From positions 44,574,233 to 44,638,232 of the forward strand of contig JARWIR010000002.1 of assembly GCA_029959085.1 (NCBI GenBank): a stretch of DNA of 64,000 nt. Direction: 5' to 3'. Below the pieces are notes generated by a model. The model did not search any database and was not told where the DNA came from. It was given only the letters and a program-made list of their open reading frames with translations. This DNA comes from Nemophila menziesii (Eukaryota > Streptophyta > Magnoliopsida > Boraginales > Hydrophyllaceae). The position numbers and the translations under genes were made by a program. Of the stretch, positions 48,850 to 61,766 are shown in pieces; position 1 is the stretch's first letter; each line of letters begins with the position of its first letter.

Positions 48850-50400
48850 AAAGGGAATCTAATACCTCATGGATAAGTTGACGGTTCAGAGTTGAACCCC
48901 ATTTCGCACAATAAATTGTATATCACCTGAAACAACCGCAGTTGAAAAAATGTGGATGATTAAGACCTTAGTTCCTTTTACATGAATCGAAATATTATTT
49001 GTCAATTCAGTTACTAAAAAATTGTTCTTGTGGATAATTTCGAAAATTGATAAAAAATTTGTGAGCGTAATTTACTTGTTGTTAACTTATGAAAAATACA
49101 TTACTTGACGAATATGAGTATAAATTATATTATTCAGAGACAAGATTCATTATTAGACAAAAATGAGTATTTTGAATTGTTAAGGTTAACATTTACTCTT
49201 CTCGCATCTTTAATAATCCACAATATCACTCAATGTCATATGGATGTCAACTAGAATTCTGAAAAATGATATAAAATTTCTATAGTGAAATACCCATAGA
49301 GAATATAAGGTAAAGAAAGAGTATATGGTAATGCAAATTAATTTTAATATATCTTTATTCAAAGAGGTATCTAAAATTAATTTATTTTAAATGATCCTAT
49401 TGTTTAAATATTAGATATTCAACTTGACCATTAATATATACATAAATAAACTATCTACATCTACATAAGAGACACGTAACTTCACATCAAAATTAAATAC
49501 AGAGATAATAAATTAGGAGTTGATTATTTAAATCACCCCAAATAATAATTTCCTTAACATAAAAGAAACAACTAACTTTTTTTTCTAAAAAAAGAAAACT
49601 AACAGTGAACAAATATGGATACCAAAAAACCCAATTGACGACACCAAAAGATCTATCAAAAAGAATAAGATATTAACTTTTTTATTTGTATAACAACATT
49701 CGATTTAGGAAATCATATATAAGAGACTATTAATTTTGAACATCATTTTAAGTAAAAGAACAAATGATCCCGTATTAGATATTTTATAACTTTCCAATGG
49801 AAAACATATAAATTTACATAGTCAATTCAACTGTTCCTAACCTTTAAAAGACTAAAATGTCACTTTATAGAAATAAAGGGTAACTTAAAACTCTTAATCC
49901 AAGTAAATTATGTAAAAAGGACTACACTTACCACGGTGATCCCTATAATGTTTATCTTGTTGAAATGAAATGGTCAACTATCTTTGTATACACGTAACAT
50001 CAAAATATATATAATTATACATTATATTGTGATTACTACTAATTACAATTATAAAAAATTTAATGATAATTTGATCAATGAGAAAGTATAAACTAAAAAA
50101 TAAGCATCAAATCTAAAAAAAATTAAACCAATTATTCATAATTATGTATAACATAAATCTGTAATATTTTTTTGTCAAAGATTAAAAATCAAATGACTTT
50201 TCTATTACAGAAAATTAATTTTCAAAACAAAAAAAAAATGAAATCTATGAATATATAAAATATCCTATCGAAATAGATTATCATTGAAAATTAAATTTCA
50301 AAAGAAATTAAATAAACTCTATAAACCTCTAAAAATAGTTTCAAAATAAATTACCTTTTCAAATAAATGTAACATCAATTGATTTGGTTAACTACCAAAC
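48850..50400. repeat. Segment duplicated at 41752-43140 (copy Y, right)
   Basis: Begins CTAATACCTCATGGATAAG against CTAATACCTTATCAATTAG at 41759. The Ulp1-like fragment and the 215-bp repeat expected to its left are absent, so copy Y carries an internal deletion or is a different derivative. Confidence 0.72.
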
Positions 50401-51271
50401 ATAACCCTCGATAGTATGGAGATAGTAAGAGTCTAGGGCCATGACCCCCCTGATTTTAATTTTTTTTGTTTTTCCCCTAAAGGAGAACAACTTATGCAAT
50501 TATACGAAATTAATTCCTTCCGCCCAAAATTTCTCAAAAACTCTACAAGCCAAGTTCTTCTTTAACTTTTATAAAAATAATTCTAGTACATTGGATTAAT
50601 TCTAATATAATATATTTTGCCAAATACAGGGATCTATATAGTTCATTTTGCAAAATACAACTACCTATAATGCAATTCTACAAATACAGGGATTTATAAT
50701 GCAATTTTGCAAAATACACCACTATGATTTTCCAGCTTGTGCCACCTTCCACTCTATTACATATTACTAAGACTCATATCATGAGTTGTCACGACGTAGA
50801 AAATCATAGGGGAAGTATATGTCCCTTTTAAAAGTAATAGTTTTATTTTTTACCTTTTGCCAGACCACGAGGGAGTATTTGGCATTTTCACCCTTGCGTA
50901 GTGAACTATATCTTTGTCGGCTCATGTATTGTGTTTTAGCCTTGCTATTAATATATATACTAGGTTGAGAAGATCGACCATGAGAAACTGCGTCAGGAGG
51001 AACTTGACTTTTGTACCTAATGTTAGTGGACCGTTAATTATGAGCGGAATTAGCAAAATCTGTCAAAGTCATTAATGGATTACTAATATTGGGCACACAA
51101 ATGAATGGGCATGGTATGCACATTTTAAAAGATTGGGTCATGGTTAGGAAAAAGCATGACATGTGAGGGTCCCTAATTACCTTTTTTTTTAAGTAACAAC
51201 TCTCATAGAAGCATCTTTTTTGTCTAATCACAGAATTTTGTTAATACGTGATGTGATATTATTATTACTAG
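50401..51271. other. Unassigned region with short degenerate tandem repeat
   Basis: Around 50620-50740 a unit of about 30-35 bp (AAATACAGGGATCTATA ... ATTTTGCAAAATACA) occurs roughly three times. The remainder has no recognised content; the frame at 51034-51231 (-) has no known motif. Confidence 0.45.
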
Positions 51272-52127
51272 AGAAGAAAAGTCTTGCATAAGGTAAAATC
51301 AACAAGTAGTTCGCTTAGATACATATTAACAGCTCATGTATTGATGTATGCTTTTCAAGTTAATTGCACTATATGACCCTCTCTTATGCAAAAAATGCAC
51401 TACACATTCCTATTTGATATTAGTTTGAGTTAATTTTACTTTAAATCCTCAAATATGCAAAATAACCTATATATTATCATAGAAACAAAAAACTTATCAT
51501 ACAAAAAACAAAATAAACCAAAGCTGAGGGAGATGATTTTACAAAGATGAGGGGGCCATGTGAAGATTTTATAAATTCATGGGGTAAAATTTTTCTTTTG
51601 GTAAACCTTGGGATACACCAAAATTGTTTTCGTATAGGGTCAACACTCTATATATAAAAGTGTTGAGAAATTCACATCATCTAAAATTGATACGTTTTTT
51701 TTTTCTTTTTGAATGTATTATTTGTGCATAGTTAAGACAGAAAAAATTAATTAGAATAGTACAAGTCTAACATCATGATTGCCTCTTTGCAAACAAATTG
51801 GGCGAATTCTTGAGCAGGAGGACCATGACCCGCATAAGAAATCCATCAATTGGCAGCAACATTTCTAAGTATTTGAGTTGATAAATGTAATATTTAAGTA
51901 TTTAAATCTATCAAGGGGATAATAAATACTAGTTAACTAAACAATCTATGAGAAGTAATTCTCATCAGAAGAGATTGAACAATTCTTAACAAAACTATAA
52001 CAATAAAAATGCCTTGGAAAAGCTCCTATTATGGGATATGATAACTTAGAAGGAACATAATGGATGAACAGTAATTAGCAAGAATATTAACAAACAATAT
52101 CAAACATAATTAACTTTAACCTAACAT
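51272..52127. repeat. Copy Z of the duplicated left segment
   Basis: Starts with a decayed relic of the GTE-like exon (CTAGAGAAGAAAAGTCTTGC then AAGGTAAAATC) and continues as the counterpart of 47590-48700. It then runs directly into the right copy of the 215-bp repeat, showing the original order: exon, left segment, 215-bp repeat, Ulp1, right segment. Confidence 0.72.
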
Positions 52128-52342
52128 AACTATTTAACCTAACATAACTACTTTACATATGGTACCCATATCTGTTACGCCCATCAACACACACTGAAAC
52201 ACCACTATATTTTAAAACACATCCCATCAAAAATTATTTATACCAGGATGTGAACATCAATACAAAAACAATGATAAAATAACCGAAAAACTACTGAATT
52301 ATGAAATCAAACAGGGTTAACAAAATGTATAAAACAAAAACA
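52128..52342 (+). repeat. 215-bp direct repeat, right copy
   Basis: Same orientation as 41000-41214. Ends about 90 bp before the array resumes. Confidence 0.92.
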
Positions 52343-52435
52343 TTTTTATTTTTTTGTAAATGAAAGTGTATATGTTTTCCTATATTTTCATAGAACTATG
52401 TTGTTCTTTTTTATATTTGTTTTCCTTTTTTTGCG
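52343..52435. other. Filler at right border of block II
   Basis: Built of two pieces of the sequence at 44717-44790 in swapped order: TGAAAGTGTATATGTTTT then TTCTTTTTTATATTTGTTTT. Consistent with template switching during end joining. Confidence 0.65.
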
Positions 52436-52982
52436 TGCTCAACTATCCCACTTACTAAATCTTTCAGTAATATGATCAGACTAATGATAAACATTGTGCA
52501 AGAGATTCCAAATAACAATCGTGAACAAAATTTAACCAAATGGGATACACTTGAATTTGTAAGCATTGTGTATACACACCTTTTAAAGATACAATAGTCA
52601 CATAAAATTATAAGTTTTAATTTTCCGTAGTATCAGAGCAAATTGTAGTCGTGTGTTTTACTTAGGTACGAATAGAAAAAAAAATAAAAAAGTGTAGTCC
52701 ATAGTGGTTGTTTGGAAAAAAAATTGGAATTAAAAAATCAAGTCCAACTACAAAAAATGGAATTCAATATTCGATTTCGATTTCGAAACATGGGAAAATG
52801 TACCCAAATTCCAGAATTTTTGAATTTTTCTAATTTTTCATTTTCAAATTTATATTTTTTCAAAACATTTTTCCTAAAGTTTGCAATATTATATTATTTT
52901 CTAAAAAATTACAGAAATGATATAAATATAACTCTATAACTACAAATCAAATCAGAGGACAAAAAAAATATACTAATTCAAT

Positions 52983-54285
52983 TTCTTTTACTTTCATTCC
53001 AAAAATTTCCAATATTTTCACTTAACCACTTCCAAAACTTTTACTAAAACATGTATGTTGCCCCCAAGTATTTGGCTCCCACCATCCCCAGCAAAATTCT
53101 TTGCTCCTCCCTTGTTCGTGTTAATCCATTAATTAGAGTCCTTGTATGTATTTGAAAATAAGAGGACGAATAATTAGTTCTCATTTCCTCACATGCATAT
53201 TTTTATGCAATTTTTATATTTGTTAGTATTAAGATAATGAAAGAAATTAATTAGATATTAAAACAAGAGGATTTATTAGGAATACCTCTTGAAGATCAGC
53301 GGAATCAAATCGAATGAAAACTGGATAATCTTGTGGTCGTGGGTCTTCTTACTGGAAGAGAGACCTCTATAATCACCACCTAAGAGCCTCCGATTAATTG
53401 GTTTTGTGTGTATAACTTTTTAGCACAGAAAAGATAGAGAAGTTATATGGCGTTGAATATCAGAATAGGAGTTGTCAGACTTCTAACTCCTATATGAGGA
53501 TTTAGTGGATAAGAACCAAATAACCCACGTAAGATATATATAACTTATTAAATGTATTTTGAATTTTAAATTCAAACAAATAATTAGTAACTGAATTCTG
53601 GCGGACAAAGAAAATCAAATTAAATAAATATAATATATATTTATTTTATTTATTTCTTTCAGATACAAATATTGTTTATTTCAGGAAACATTTTTATGTG
53701 CATGAGATACATTTGAAAATGAATGAAAAGATAAATGGTTTGATAACAGGGCTCCATTTATCATCAATCTCAATGAAAGTGATGATGATTTTCCTATTAC
53801 AACAAGTGCTTTAAAAAGTAAAGAAGTTGAAACGGTCAAAGATGCCGATAATGAGTGTTAACGTTTAGTAAATAAGAAAAGGAAAAGAAACTGAAATGAA
53901 GGTGAAGGTGATGATCAAGCCTCTTTATGTAGGGTTCAGGAGAAAATGTGGATGTAGATATGCATCTTAAGTTGGATATAGATCCTCAAAATTGTATGAG
54001 TTTTGTTTGTACTCCTTCCAGACAAAATTATTTTCTCAGGAATCCATAGAATGTAGCGAGGACTAACGTGTTGTAATGTCTTTTTTTTTCTTTAGTCTAT
54101 GCTTGAAAAAACGTGTTGTAATGTCTTAGGCGAGACCTTAATTGACAAAAATCCGAAGAATAGGCTAATCAGGTCCAGTCAATACCGAAAAGCTTAAAGG
54201 GTGTGAAGAATTTCCCATGAGACATTATATACATCTCTTTGGAATATACGAGAACAAGTCTGATCACTACTTCCCTCTTAAGTGA
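52983..54285 (+). pseudogene. Captured gene remnant, copy 7: exons 5-6 with solo LTR upstream
   Basis: Exon 5 starts after TTTCAG at about 53686 and is frame-shifted (a G/T missing in GGTTTGATAAC). It keeps the LCMS-like and VCTPSRQNYF-like part that copies 1 and 2 lack. Exon 6 lost several codons after ATCAGGTCC. Stop at 54283. Decayed throughout. Confidence 0.55.
53238..53661 (-). mobile_element. Solo LTR (424 bp) inserted in the captured gene's intron
   Basis: Ends TGAAAGAAAT...ATTTCTTTCA, flanked by GATAA (53233-53237) and GATAC (53662-53666), a 5-bp target duplication with one mismatch. The uninterrupted site in other units reads AAGATACAAAT. On the - strand it has a TATATATAT stretch followed by a leader, so - orientation is more likely. 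Unrelated to the array LTR and to Athila. Confidence 0.7.
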
Positions 54286-55853
54286 AAACTTGCACTTTTT
54301 TATTTTACTGTTGTACTTTTATTTTCTAGTATTTTAATTTTCATGTTTACTTTGAATATACTTGAAATATTGATCTACATTACTATAGTTCATTTAGCAA
54401 TATTTTGTAAGTACTTTAATTATTGGTTTCTATGTTATCTTCTGTTTATAAATTATAGTAATTAAAATAGAACTTGATAGAGTTCTAAAAGGTAGTCTAA
54501 TGGTATATTTATTTCTATATACATATAATATCGTGTTATACTAATTAACTCCATGTAAAATGTACATTTTCTTCACTTCTTAGTCCAGAAAAAAATAGTA
54601 TATAGTAAATAATCGCTAGTGCGCCTTGGAGATCGTTAACTGTTTTTTTATTTAATATGGATTAAGGATAAGAGTCGGATTATGCAGTGTGCTCAACTAT
54701 CCAACTTACTAAAACTTTCAGTAATATGATCAGACTAATGATAAACTTTGTACAAGAGATTCCAAATAACGATCGTGAACCAAATTTAACCAAATGTGAT
54801 ACATTTGAATTTGTAAGTTTTGTGTATACACACCTTTTAAAGATACAATAGTCGGATAAAATTAGAAGTTTTAATTTTCTATAGTATTAGAAGAAATTGT
54901 ATTCGTGTGTTTTACTTAGAAACGAATAAAATAAAAAGAAAAAAGTGTAGTCCATAGAGGTTGTGTGGAAAATTTTTATTTATTTTTGGAATTAAAATAT
55001 CAAGTCTAACTACAAAATAGATTTCAAAATTCAATTTTGATTTCGAAACATGGGAAAATGTACCCAAATTCAAGAATTTTTGAATTTTTCTACTTTTTCA
55101 TTTTCAAATATATTTTTCTTCGAACTATTTTTCATAAATTTTGCAATATTATATTATTTTCTAAAAAATTACAAAAATGATATAAATAAACCTATATAAC
55201 TACATTTCAAATCATAGGTCAAAGAAGAAATACTAATTCAATTTTTTATCAAAAAAATTGGCATTCAAGTAGTTCTTTAAAATTTAATAATAAAAAAATA
55301 AAAATGTTCAAGTAAAAAAAATTCTAGCATGTAAAAAAACACAATTACAGATTAAAATAAAAAAAAAACGTATATGAATCTTCTTCAAATAAAAACATAG
55401 GTATATTAAGTATATATATATATATATATTTTTTTTTTTGTATTCAGTATATTAAGTATTAAAATGAGTAAGTATATGTATGTATATATAAGTATATATA
55501 AATATTTATTTTATTAATCCTTAAATTATTAGGAAAAATAATAGGTAGGAAAAAATCAAAAATATATTTCAAATCGGTAATTAGAAATTCTAATTTTACA
55601 AAATGCGATTCCAATTTCATTTCAAAAAATTTCGAAACATAACGGATCGAAAATTTGTAAACCGCAAGGTAAATAAGCATTTTCAAATACAGAATTTTCA
55701 AATCGGAATCAACCAAAAATCGTAATTTTCCCTTCCAAATTCCATCCCTAGTTGGAGGGGTGTGGGGAGGAGGTAGTTTACACCAACTTAGATGTCTTTA
55801 ATCTTTAGTGCGATATATTATTTTAGTCGTGGTCATCGCAACTTTGTGAACTA

Positions 55854-56503
55854 TGATTTTAGGCTTGATTTTTGGTGATGGCCTTTTCAGCATAACTAGT
55901 AATATCATTTTGAGCTTGACCTTTTGGACTTGTCTCATATCGGACTTGGTCCAATATGATATTGTTCTGTTTGGTTAATACATGTGAATTCTAACCTGTT
56001 GATTGAGATCACGATGGACGACTAAGATTAATACCCTACTACTGTTTCATATAAAAGGGTTTATTCTTTAAATATCATCTCATTCTTTCATCTTCGCTTT
56101 TGTTAGTTCTCTATAAACTTATTGCAACGAAACAAGGATTGCGATAACTGATAGACTGAGAATATTTTCGATCTGTGCAATAGTTAGTTTATTTCTTTTA
56201 GATTAAGAATATTCTTGATTCTTATAGCATATAGTCATCGTAGTTTGACTGCGGTTGTAATAATAACGATTAGCTTGAGATTCTGGGTTGATTCTTTCAG
56301 GATACTTTGAGGTACGATTTTAATATGTAAATTGAGTCATTCGAAAATAGAGGAGCTACGCTCACCATAGTTCAACGTGAACGTATACTTTCGTAGAACC
56401 ACGATAAATTGTGTTTGTGTTCTTTACTTTCTACACTTATTATCTGTTCTTTTATTTTTTGAAAACTCTATAAAACAAATCAAATCCAGTACATTTTACA
56501 ACA
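55854..56503 (+). mobile_element. Copia-type LTR between units 8 and 9
   Basis: TGATTTTAGGCTTG to TTTTACAACA, with TATAAAAG near 56051. The primer-like site is degraded (GGTTATATCAGAAACG). Confidence 0.55.
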
Positions 56504-56766
56504 GGTTATATCAGAAACGACTCTCGTTAGGTTTTTAATAAATCAAATCGGTATTAGATTTTTTATCCTTTATAATTTTGGATTTGATTAGTTTTCTGGT
56601 AGTTCTAGAGATTACGAAATCTCTAAGCTTTTCATACTTTTTGGATTCTTAGAGGCTTTGTGTTTCCAAAATCTTGTGTGAGCTTTTTCAAATTGTGATT
56701 TAAAAGTATTTGTACTTTGAAGTTCTTATTGTCTGTTAGTATACTTCATATATTTCTATATTCCTG

Positions 56767-57020
56767 GTTGTAAGATTTGACAATTAAGAGTTTATTAAGT
56801 AGGAAGCATACATTATATTTTTTCTTCATCTGTCTGACTAAGTTATAAGAAAGATAGATGGTGCTAATACCACTATTGAGCTATGGGAAAAACTTGACTC
56901 ACTTTAATATACGAAGTCTCTACCAAACTCAGCTTTCTTGAAAAAATATTTATTCAATTAAAAACGGATACTAGTAGATCTTTAGATGATTATCTTAATA
57001 AATTTCTTAAGATGACTCTG
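56767..57020 (+). pseudogene. Ty1/copia gag remnant, unit 9, 5' truncated
   Basis: Keeps the WxKLxSL and TDTSRSLDDYL region with stops. Confidence 0.6.
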
Positions 57021-57621
57021 ATACTAAATATCACATGCAATTTTTCTGTGTATATTGTAGTATATTTTATTGGTTTTAGAATATAAAACTAGTTTAAATT
57101 TGATATTATATATCAGAACTAAAAACTGAAAACTAAAAATTAAACCTAACAATTTATTTTATTTTTATTGGACTTAATCCTAAACACTAAATTATGTTTT
57201 CGACTAAAAACAGTAAAACAATAAATATATACTACATAATATTTTAAACAACATAGATATTTGGAGTGAATCATTTTAAATTTGTACTAATTAATCTATA
57301 TTTATATTTTAGAAAATAATTCACTTTTAACAATACTATATAGTGAATTAATTTTAATTAATATATATATATGTGTGTGGGGGTATGTATGTTTTTTATG
57401 TAGGTGTTGGCTTGTATGAACGGTTTTGTTAGGATTAGAAAGAGTTTTTTCTAAAATTAAGATTATTTATAAGCCCAAAACATATGGTCACACACCATAT
57501 AGACATACTTTTAGCTAACCATTTGCTCACTCCTACATTTTATAACCGGGCTAGTAAAATATTGTGTTTTCAAATTGAAATTAACATATATCGGGAAAGA
57601 TAACCCAATAAAATGGTGATA

Positions 57622-57665
57622 TGGGCCCATGTTCCAAACCTATCCTAATAAGAACCTAACCCTAA
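57622..57665 (+). promoter_or_regulatory. Promoter-like block, unit 9
   Basis: TGGGCCCA at 57622-57629 and an intact CCTAACCCTAA at 57655-57665. This unit resembles units 1 and 2 but retains the telo-box that they have lost. Confidence 0.5.
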
Positions 57666-57729
57666 TAAAAAATTATAATTCAAAATGCCGCATGTGATAT
57701 GAACTCAAATTTTTCCAAAACATAGATTC

Positions 57730-59647
57730 TTCATTAATAAGGCAAAAAAAAATTTACAAATTGCTGGTTGCAGCAAAAAGGTAAATTAATTTTTTAGTTC
57801 ACATTAGAATTGATTAGTATGTTTTTTATTTTTTTAATTCTAATTTAATTTTCAAAGATTTAAAAATTATCAATCCCGTGGGTAAAAATTGATTTTTTGT
57901 TTGGACAAAATTATAAATCTGATTATTTGTAAAAAATTATAAATAAAATAAGTTTTAACTTGTTTTGTTATGAATATTCTATAAATTTGTAAATGTTGTT
58001 GTATTTTATAACAAATTTTTAAAAAGAATGAAAGGTTAATTAATTATTTTTTAATTATTATTAATTATAATTATAATAAAAGTATATAATCAATTTATTT
58101 ATCAAATTTTATTTACAGGAAAAGATGGTTGACCATGTTATTTCAATAAAAAGAAAGGGTAATTGTTTGGGTAAGTTTCTCTTTTTTAAAAATAGTATGG
58201 TTCATGCTAATTAAATATTGTCTAGACTAACCACTTTGTATATTGAATTTTTTATGCAACTAAATAAATTTTAACTTTATGCATTACTATAGTTTCTAAG
58301 TGTTTCTTCAGATGTGTTCTATATAGCATCTTGTGTAGGTATTTTCTATAAGAAATCATGTGAACATTTATATTGTCCATATAAATATATGCATGTTTGT
58401 AGTTAATTGAATTTTTAAGACATCAATTAATAAAGAGTTGCTAGAGTTCCCTATACTTCATTATGAATGTGAATGGTATACATTTTGTTCTTTGTAACTA
58501 TAGCATTTTGTTTCTAAGTGTTGATAAATTTAAACATTATTAATTTTGAAATAAATTATAAAATATCTCCCTGCTAAGTACCTTATTTTTAGTGAGAAAT
58601 TAATTCATGCAGGGGAAATTTAAATACTCTTTTGACTTATACAAAAATCAAATTTCTTTAATAGGGTGGGGACATTTTAAAGTGGAAGAGGGCATGGATT
58701 ACCATGAGTTCTCAAAAGGTGGGACTATTTTAAAGTGGAGAGGAAATAGTTTACTATGAGTTCTCGAATTGTTAATTTGACTCCACAATTCTTTTACTTT
58801 CAATCCAAATATTTCCAATATTTTCACTTGACCATTTCAAAAACATTACTAATACTTATACGTTTCCTCCAAGTATTTGGCTCCCACCATCCCAGCAAAA
58901 TTTGTTGCTCCTCCCTTGTTCGTGTTAATCCATTAATTAGAGTCCTTGTATGAATTTGAAAATAAGGGGATGAATAATTAGTTCTCATTTCCTCACATGC
59001 ATATTGTTATGCAATTTTTATATTGGTTAGTATTAAGATACAAATATTGTTTATTTCAGGAAACATTTCACGTGCATGAGATACATTTGAACATGAAAGA
59101 AAAGATAAATGGTTTTGATAACAGAGCTCTGATCTCATTGAAAGTTATGATTATTTTCCTATTACAACACGTGCTTTAAAAAGTTAAGAAGTTGAGACGG
59201 TTAAAGATGTCGATAATCAGTGTTAACGTTTAGTAAATAAGAAAAGGAAAAGAAACTGAAATGAAGGTGAAGGAGATGATCAAGCCTCTTTATGTAGGGT
59301 TCAGGAGAAAAGGTGGATGTAGATATGCATTGTGAATTGGATATAGATCCTCAAAAGTATTTTCTCAGGAATCCGTAGAATGTAGCGAGGACGATTCACT
59401 GAGGTATATATGAAAAGAAAAGATACTTTTTTTGTTTTATTTTCTTTAGTATGTGCTTGAAAAAACCTGATGTAATATTTCAGGCGAGTACTTAATTGAC
59501 AGAGATCCAAAGAATAGGCTAATCAGGTCCGTTGCAGCCGTCAATACCGAAAAGCTTAAAGCCTATGAAGAATTTTCCATGAGACATTATAATCATCTCT
59601 TTGGAATATACGAGAACAAGTCTGATCCCTACTTCCCTTTTAAGTGA
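57730..59647 (+). pseudogene. Captured gene remnant, copy 8
   Basis: The exon 1 ATG is ATT here. The rest shares the lesions of copies 1 and 2 (lost hydrophobic-acidic motif, short exon 5, shortened exon 6), so it descends from the same damaged ancestor, with a few private changes. The end still has ACTTCCCTTTTAAGTGA, closer to the consensus than copy 1. Confidence 0.58.
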
Positions 59648-61125
59648 CAACCTGCACTTTTTTGATTTTCTAGTATTTTGATTTTCTGGATTCTTATTTT
59701 AATCCCATGTTTACTTTGAATATACTTCAAATGTTGATCTACAATAATATAGTACATTTAGCAATATTTGCAAGTACATTGATTATTGGTTTCTATGTTA
59801 TCTTTTATTTTTAAATTATAGTAATTAAAATAGAACTTGTTAGATTTATAAAAGGTAGTCTAGTGGTATATATATTTCTATGTACATATAATATCGTGTT
59901 ATACTAATTAACTATATGTAAAATGTACATTTCTTTAATTTTTTCATCCAGAAAAATAGTATATAGTAAATAATTGCTAGTGCGCCTTGGAGATCATTTA
60001 CTGTTTGTCTTATTTAATATGGATTAAGGATAAGGGTTGGATTATTCTATGTGCTCAACTATCCTACTTACAAAAAATTTCAGTAATATGATCAGACTAA
60101 TGATAAACATTGTGCAAGAGATTCCAAATAACAATCATGAACAAAATTTAATCAAATTGGATACACTCTAATTTGTAATCTTTGTGTATACACACCTTTT
60201 AAAGATACAAGTTAGATAAAATTAGAAGTTTTAATTTTCCACAGTATTAGAAGAAATTGTTGTTTTGTGTTTTACTTAGCTACGAGTATAAAAAAAAAGT
60301 GTTGTCCATAGAATTTGTTTGGAATTTTATTTTTTTTGGAATAAAAAGATCAAATCCAACTACAAAAATTGGAATTCAAAATTCAGTTTCGATTTTAAAC
60401 ATGGGAAAATGTACCTAAATTCTAGAATTTGTGACTTTTTCTATATTTTCATTTTCAAATTTTTTTTTTTTTGAAACATTTTTCGTAAATTTTACAATAT
60501 TATATTTTCTTGGAAAATTATAGAAATGATATAAATATAACTATATAACTACAGATCAAATCATAGGACAAAAAAGAAATACTAATTCAATTTTTTATCA
60601 AAAAAATTGGCATTCAAGTAGTTCTTCAAATTTAATAAGAAAAAAAAATGTTCAAGTAAAAAAAATTCTAACACATAAAAAAACACAATTACAGATTAAA
60701 ATAAAAAAAACTTATATGATCTTCTTTAAATAAAAAAGAGGTATATTAAGTATATATCTTTTTTGTATTTAGTATATTAAGTATTAAAATGGGTAAGTAT
60801 ATGTATGTATATATAAGTATATATAAATATTTATTTTATTAATCCTTAAATTATTAGGAAAAATAATTGGCATGAAAAAATCAAAAATATATTTCAGATT
60901 GGTAATTAGAAATTCTAATTTTACAAAATATGATTCCAATTTAATTTCAAAAAAATTCGAGACATAACGGAATCGAAAATTTGTAAATCGGAAGGTAAAT
61001 AAGAATTTACAAATTCATAATTTTCGAATCAACCAAAAATCATAATTTTCCCTTCCAAATTCCACCCTAGTTGGAGGGGTGTGGGGAGGAGGTAGTTTAC
61101 ACCAACTTCAATGACTTTTGAAGTA

Positions 61126-61766
61126 TGATGTTGGGGTTTGATTTTTGGTGATGGGCTTTTCAGCCTAACTTGTAATATCATTTTGAGCTTGACCTTTTGG
61201 ACTTGTCTCATATTGGACTTGGTCCAATATGATATTGTTTCGTTTGGTTAATACATGCGAATTCTCACCTATTGATTGTGATCACGATGAACGACTAAGA
61301 TTAATACCCTACTACTGTTTCATATAAAAGGCTTTATTCTTTAAATATCATCGCATTCTTTCATCTTCTCTTTTGTTAGTTCTCTCTAAACTTATTGCGA
61401 CGAAACAAGGATTACGATAACTGAATTTTTTCGAAATATGTAATAGTTAGTTTATTTCTTTTAGATTAAGAATATTCTTGATTCTTATAGCATATAGTCA
61501 TCGTAGTTTGACTACGGTTGTAATAATAATGATTAGCTTGAGATTTTGGGTTGATTCTTTCTTGATACTTTGAGATACGATTTTAATCTGTAAATCGAGT
61601 CATTCGATAATGGAGGAGATACTCTCACCATACTTAAACGTGAACGTAGAGTTTTGTAGAACCACGATAAATTGTATTTGTGTTCTTTACTTTCTACACT
61701 TGTCATTTGTTCTTTTATTTTTTGGAAACTCTATTAAACCAATCAAATCCAATACCTTTTACAACA
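61126..61766 (+). mobile_element. Copia-type LTR between units 9 and 10
   Basis: TGATGTTGGGG start and TTTTACAACA end; primer-like site 61769-61780. It is the counterpart of the LTRs at 5261 and 10689. Confidence 0.6.

Larger units (their letters stand above)
52436..56017 (+). repeat. Tandem array unit 8, right part, rearranged
   Basis: Array sequence resumes at GTGCTCAACTATCC (offset about 4,195), runs to offset about 4,716, then at 52982 jumps back to offset about 2,935 (microhomology CAATT) and continues through gene exons 5-6 and the 3' flank to the next LTR. It contains the solo LTR at 53238-53661. Confidence 0.9.
56018..61290 (+). repeat. Tandem array unit 9
   Basis: 5,273 bp. About 150 bp are missing at the start of the gag remnant (near 56770). 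From the middle of the unit on, it is closely similar to units 1 and 2 (few substitutions), whereas its LTR part is more diverged. A 37-bp stretch present here near 60205 (AAGTTAGATAAAATTAG) is absent from units 1 and 2. Confidence 0.93.
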
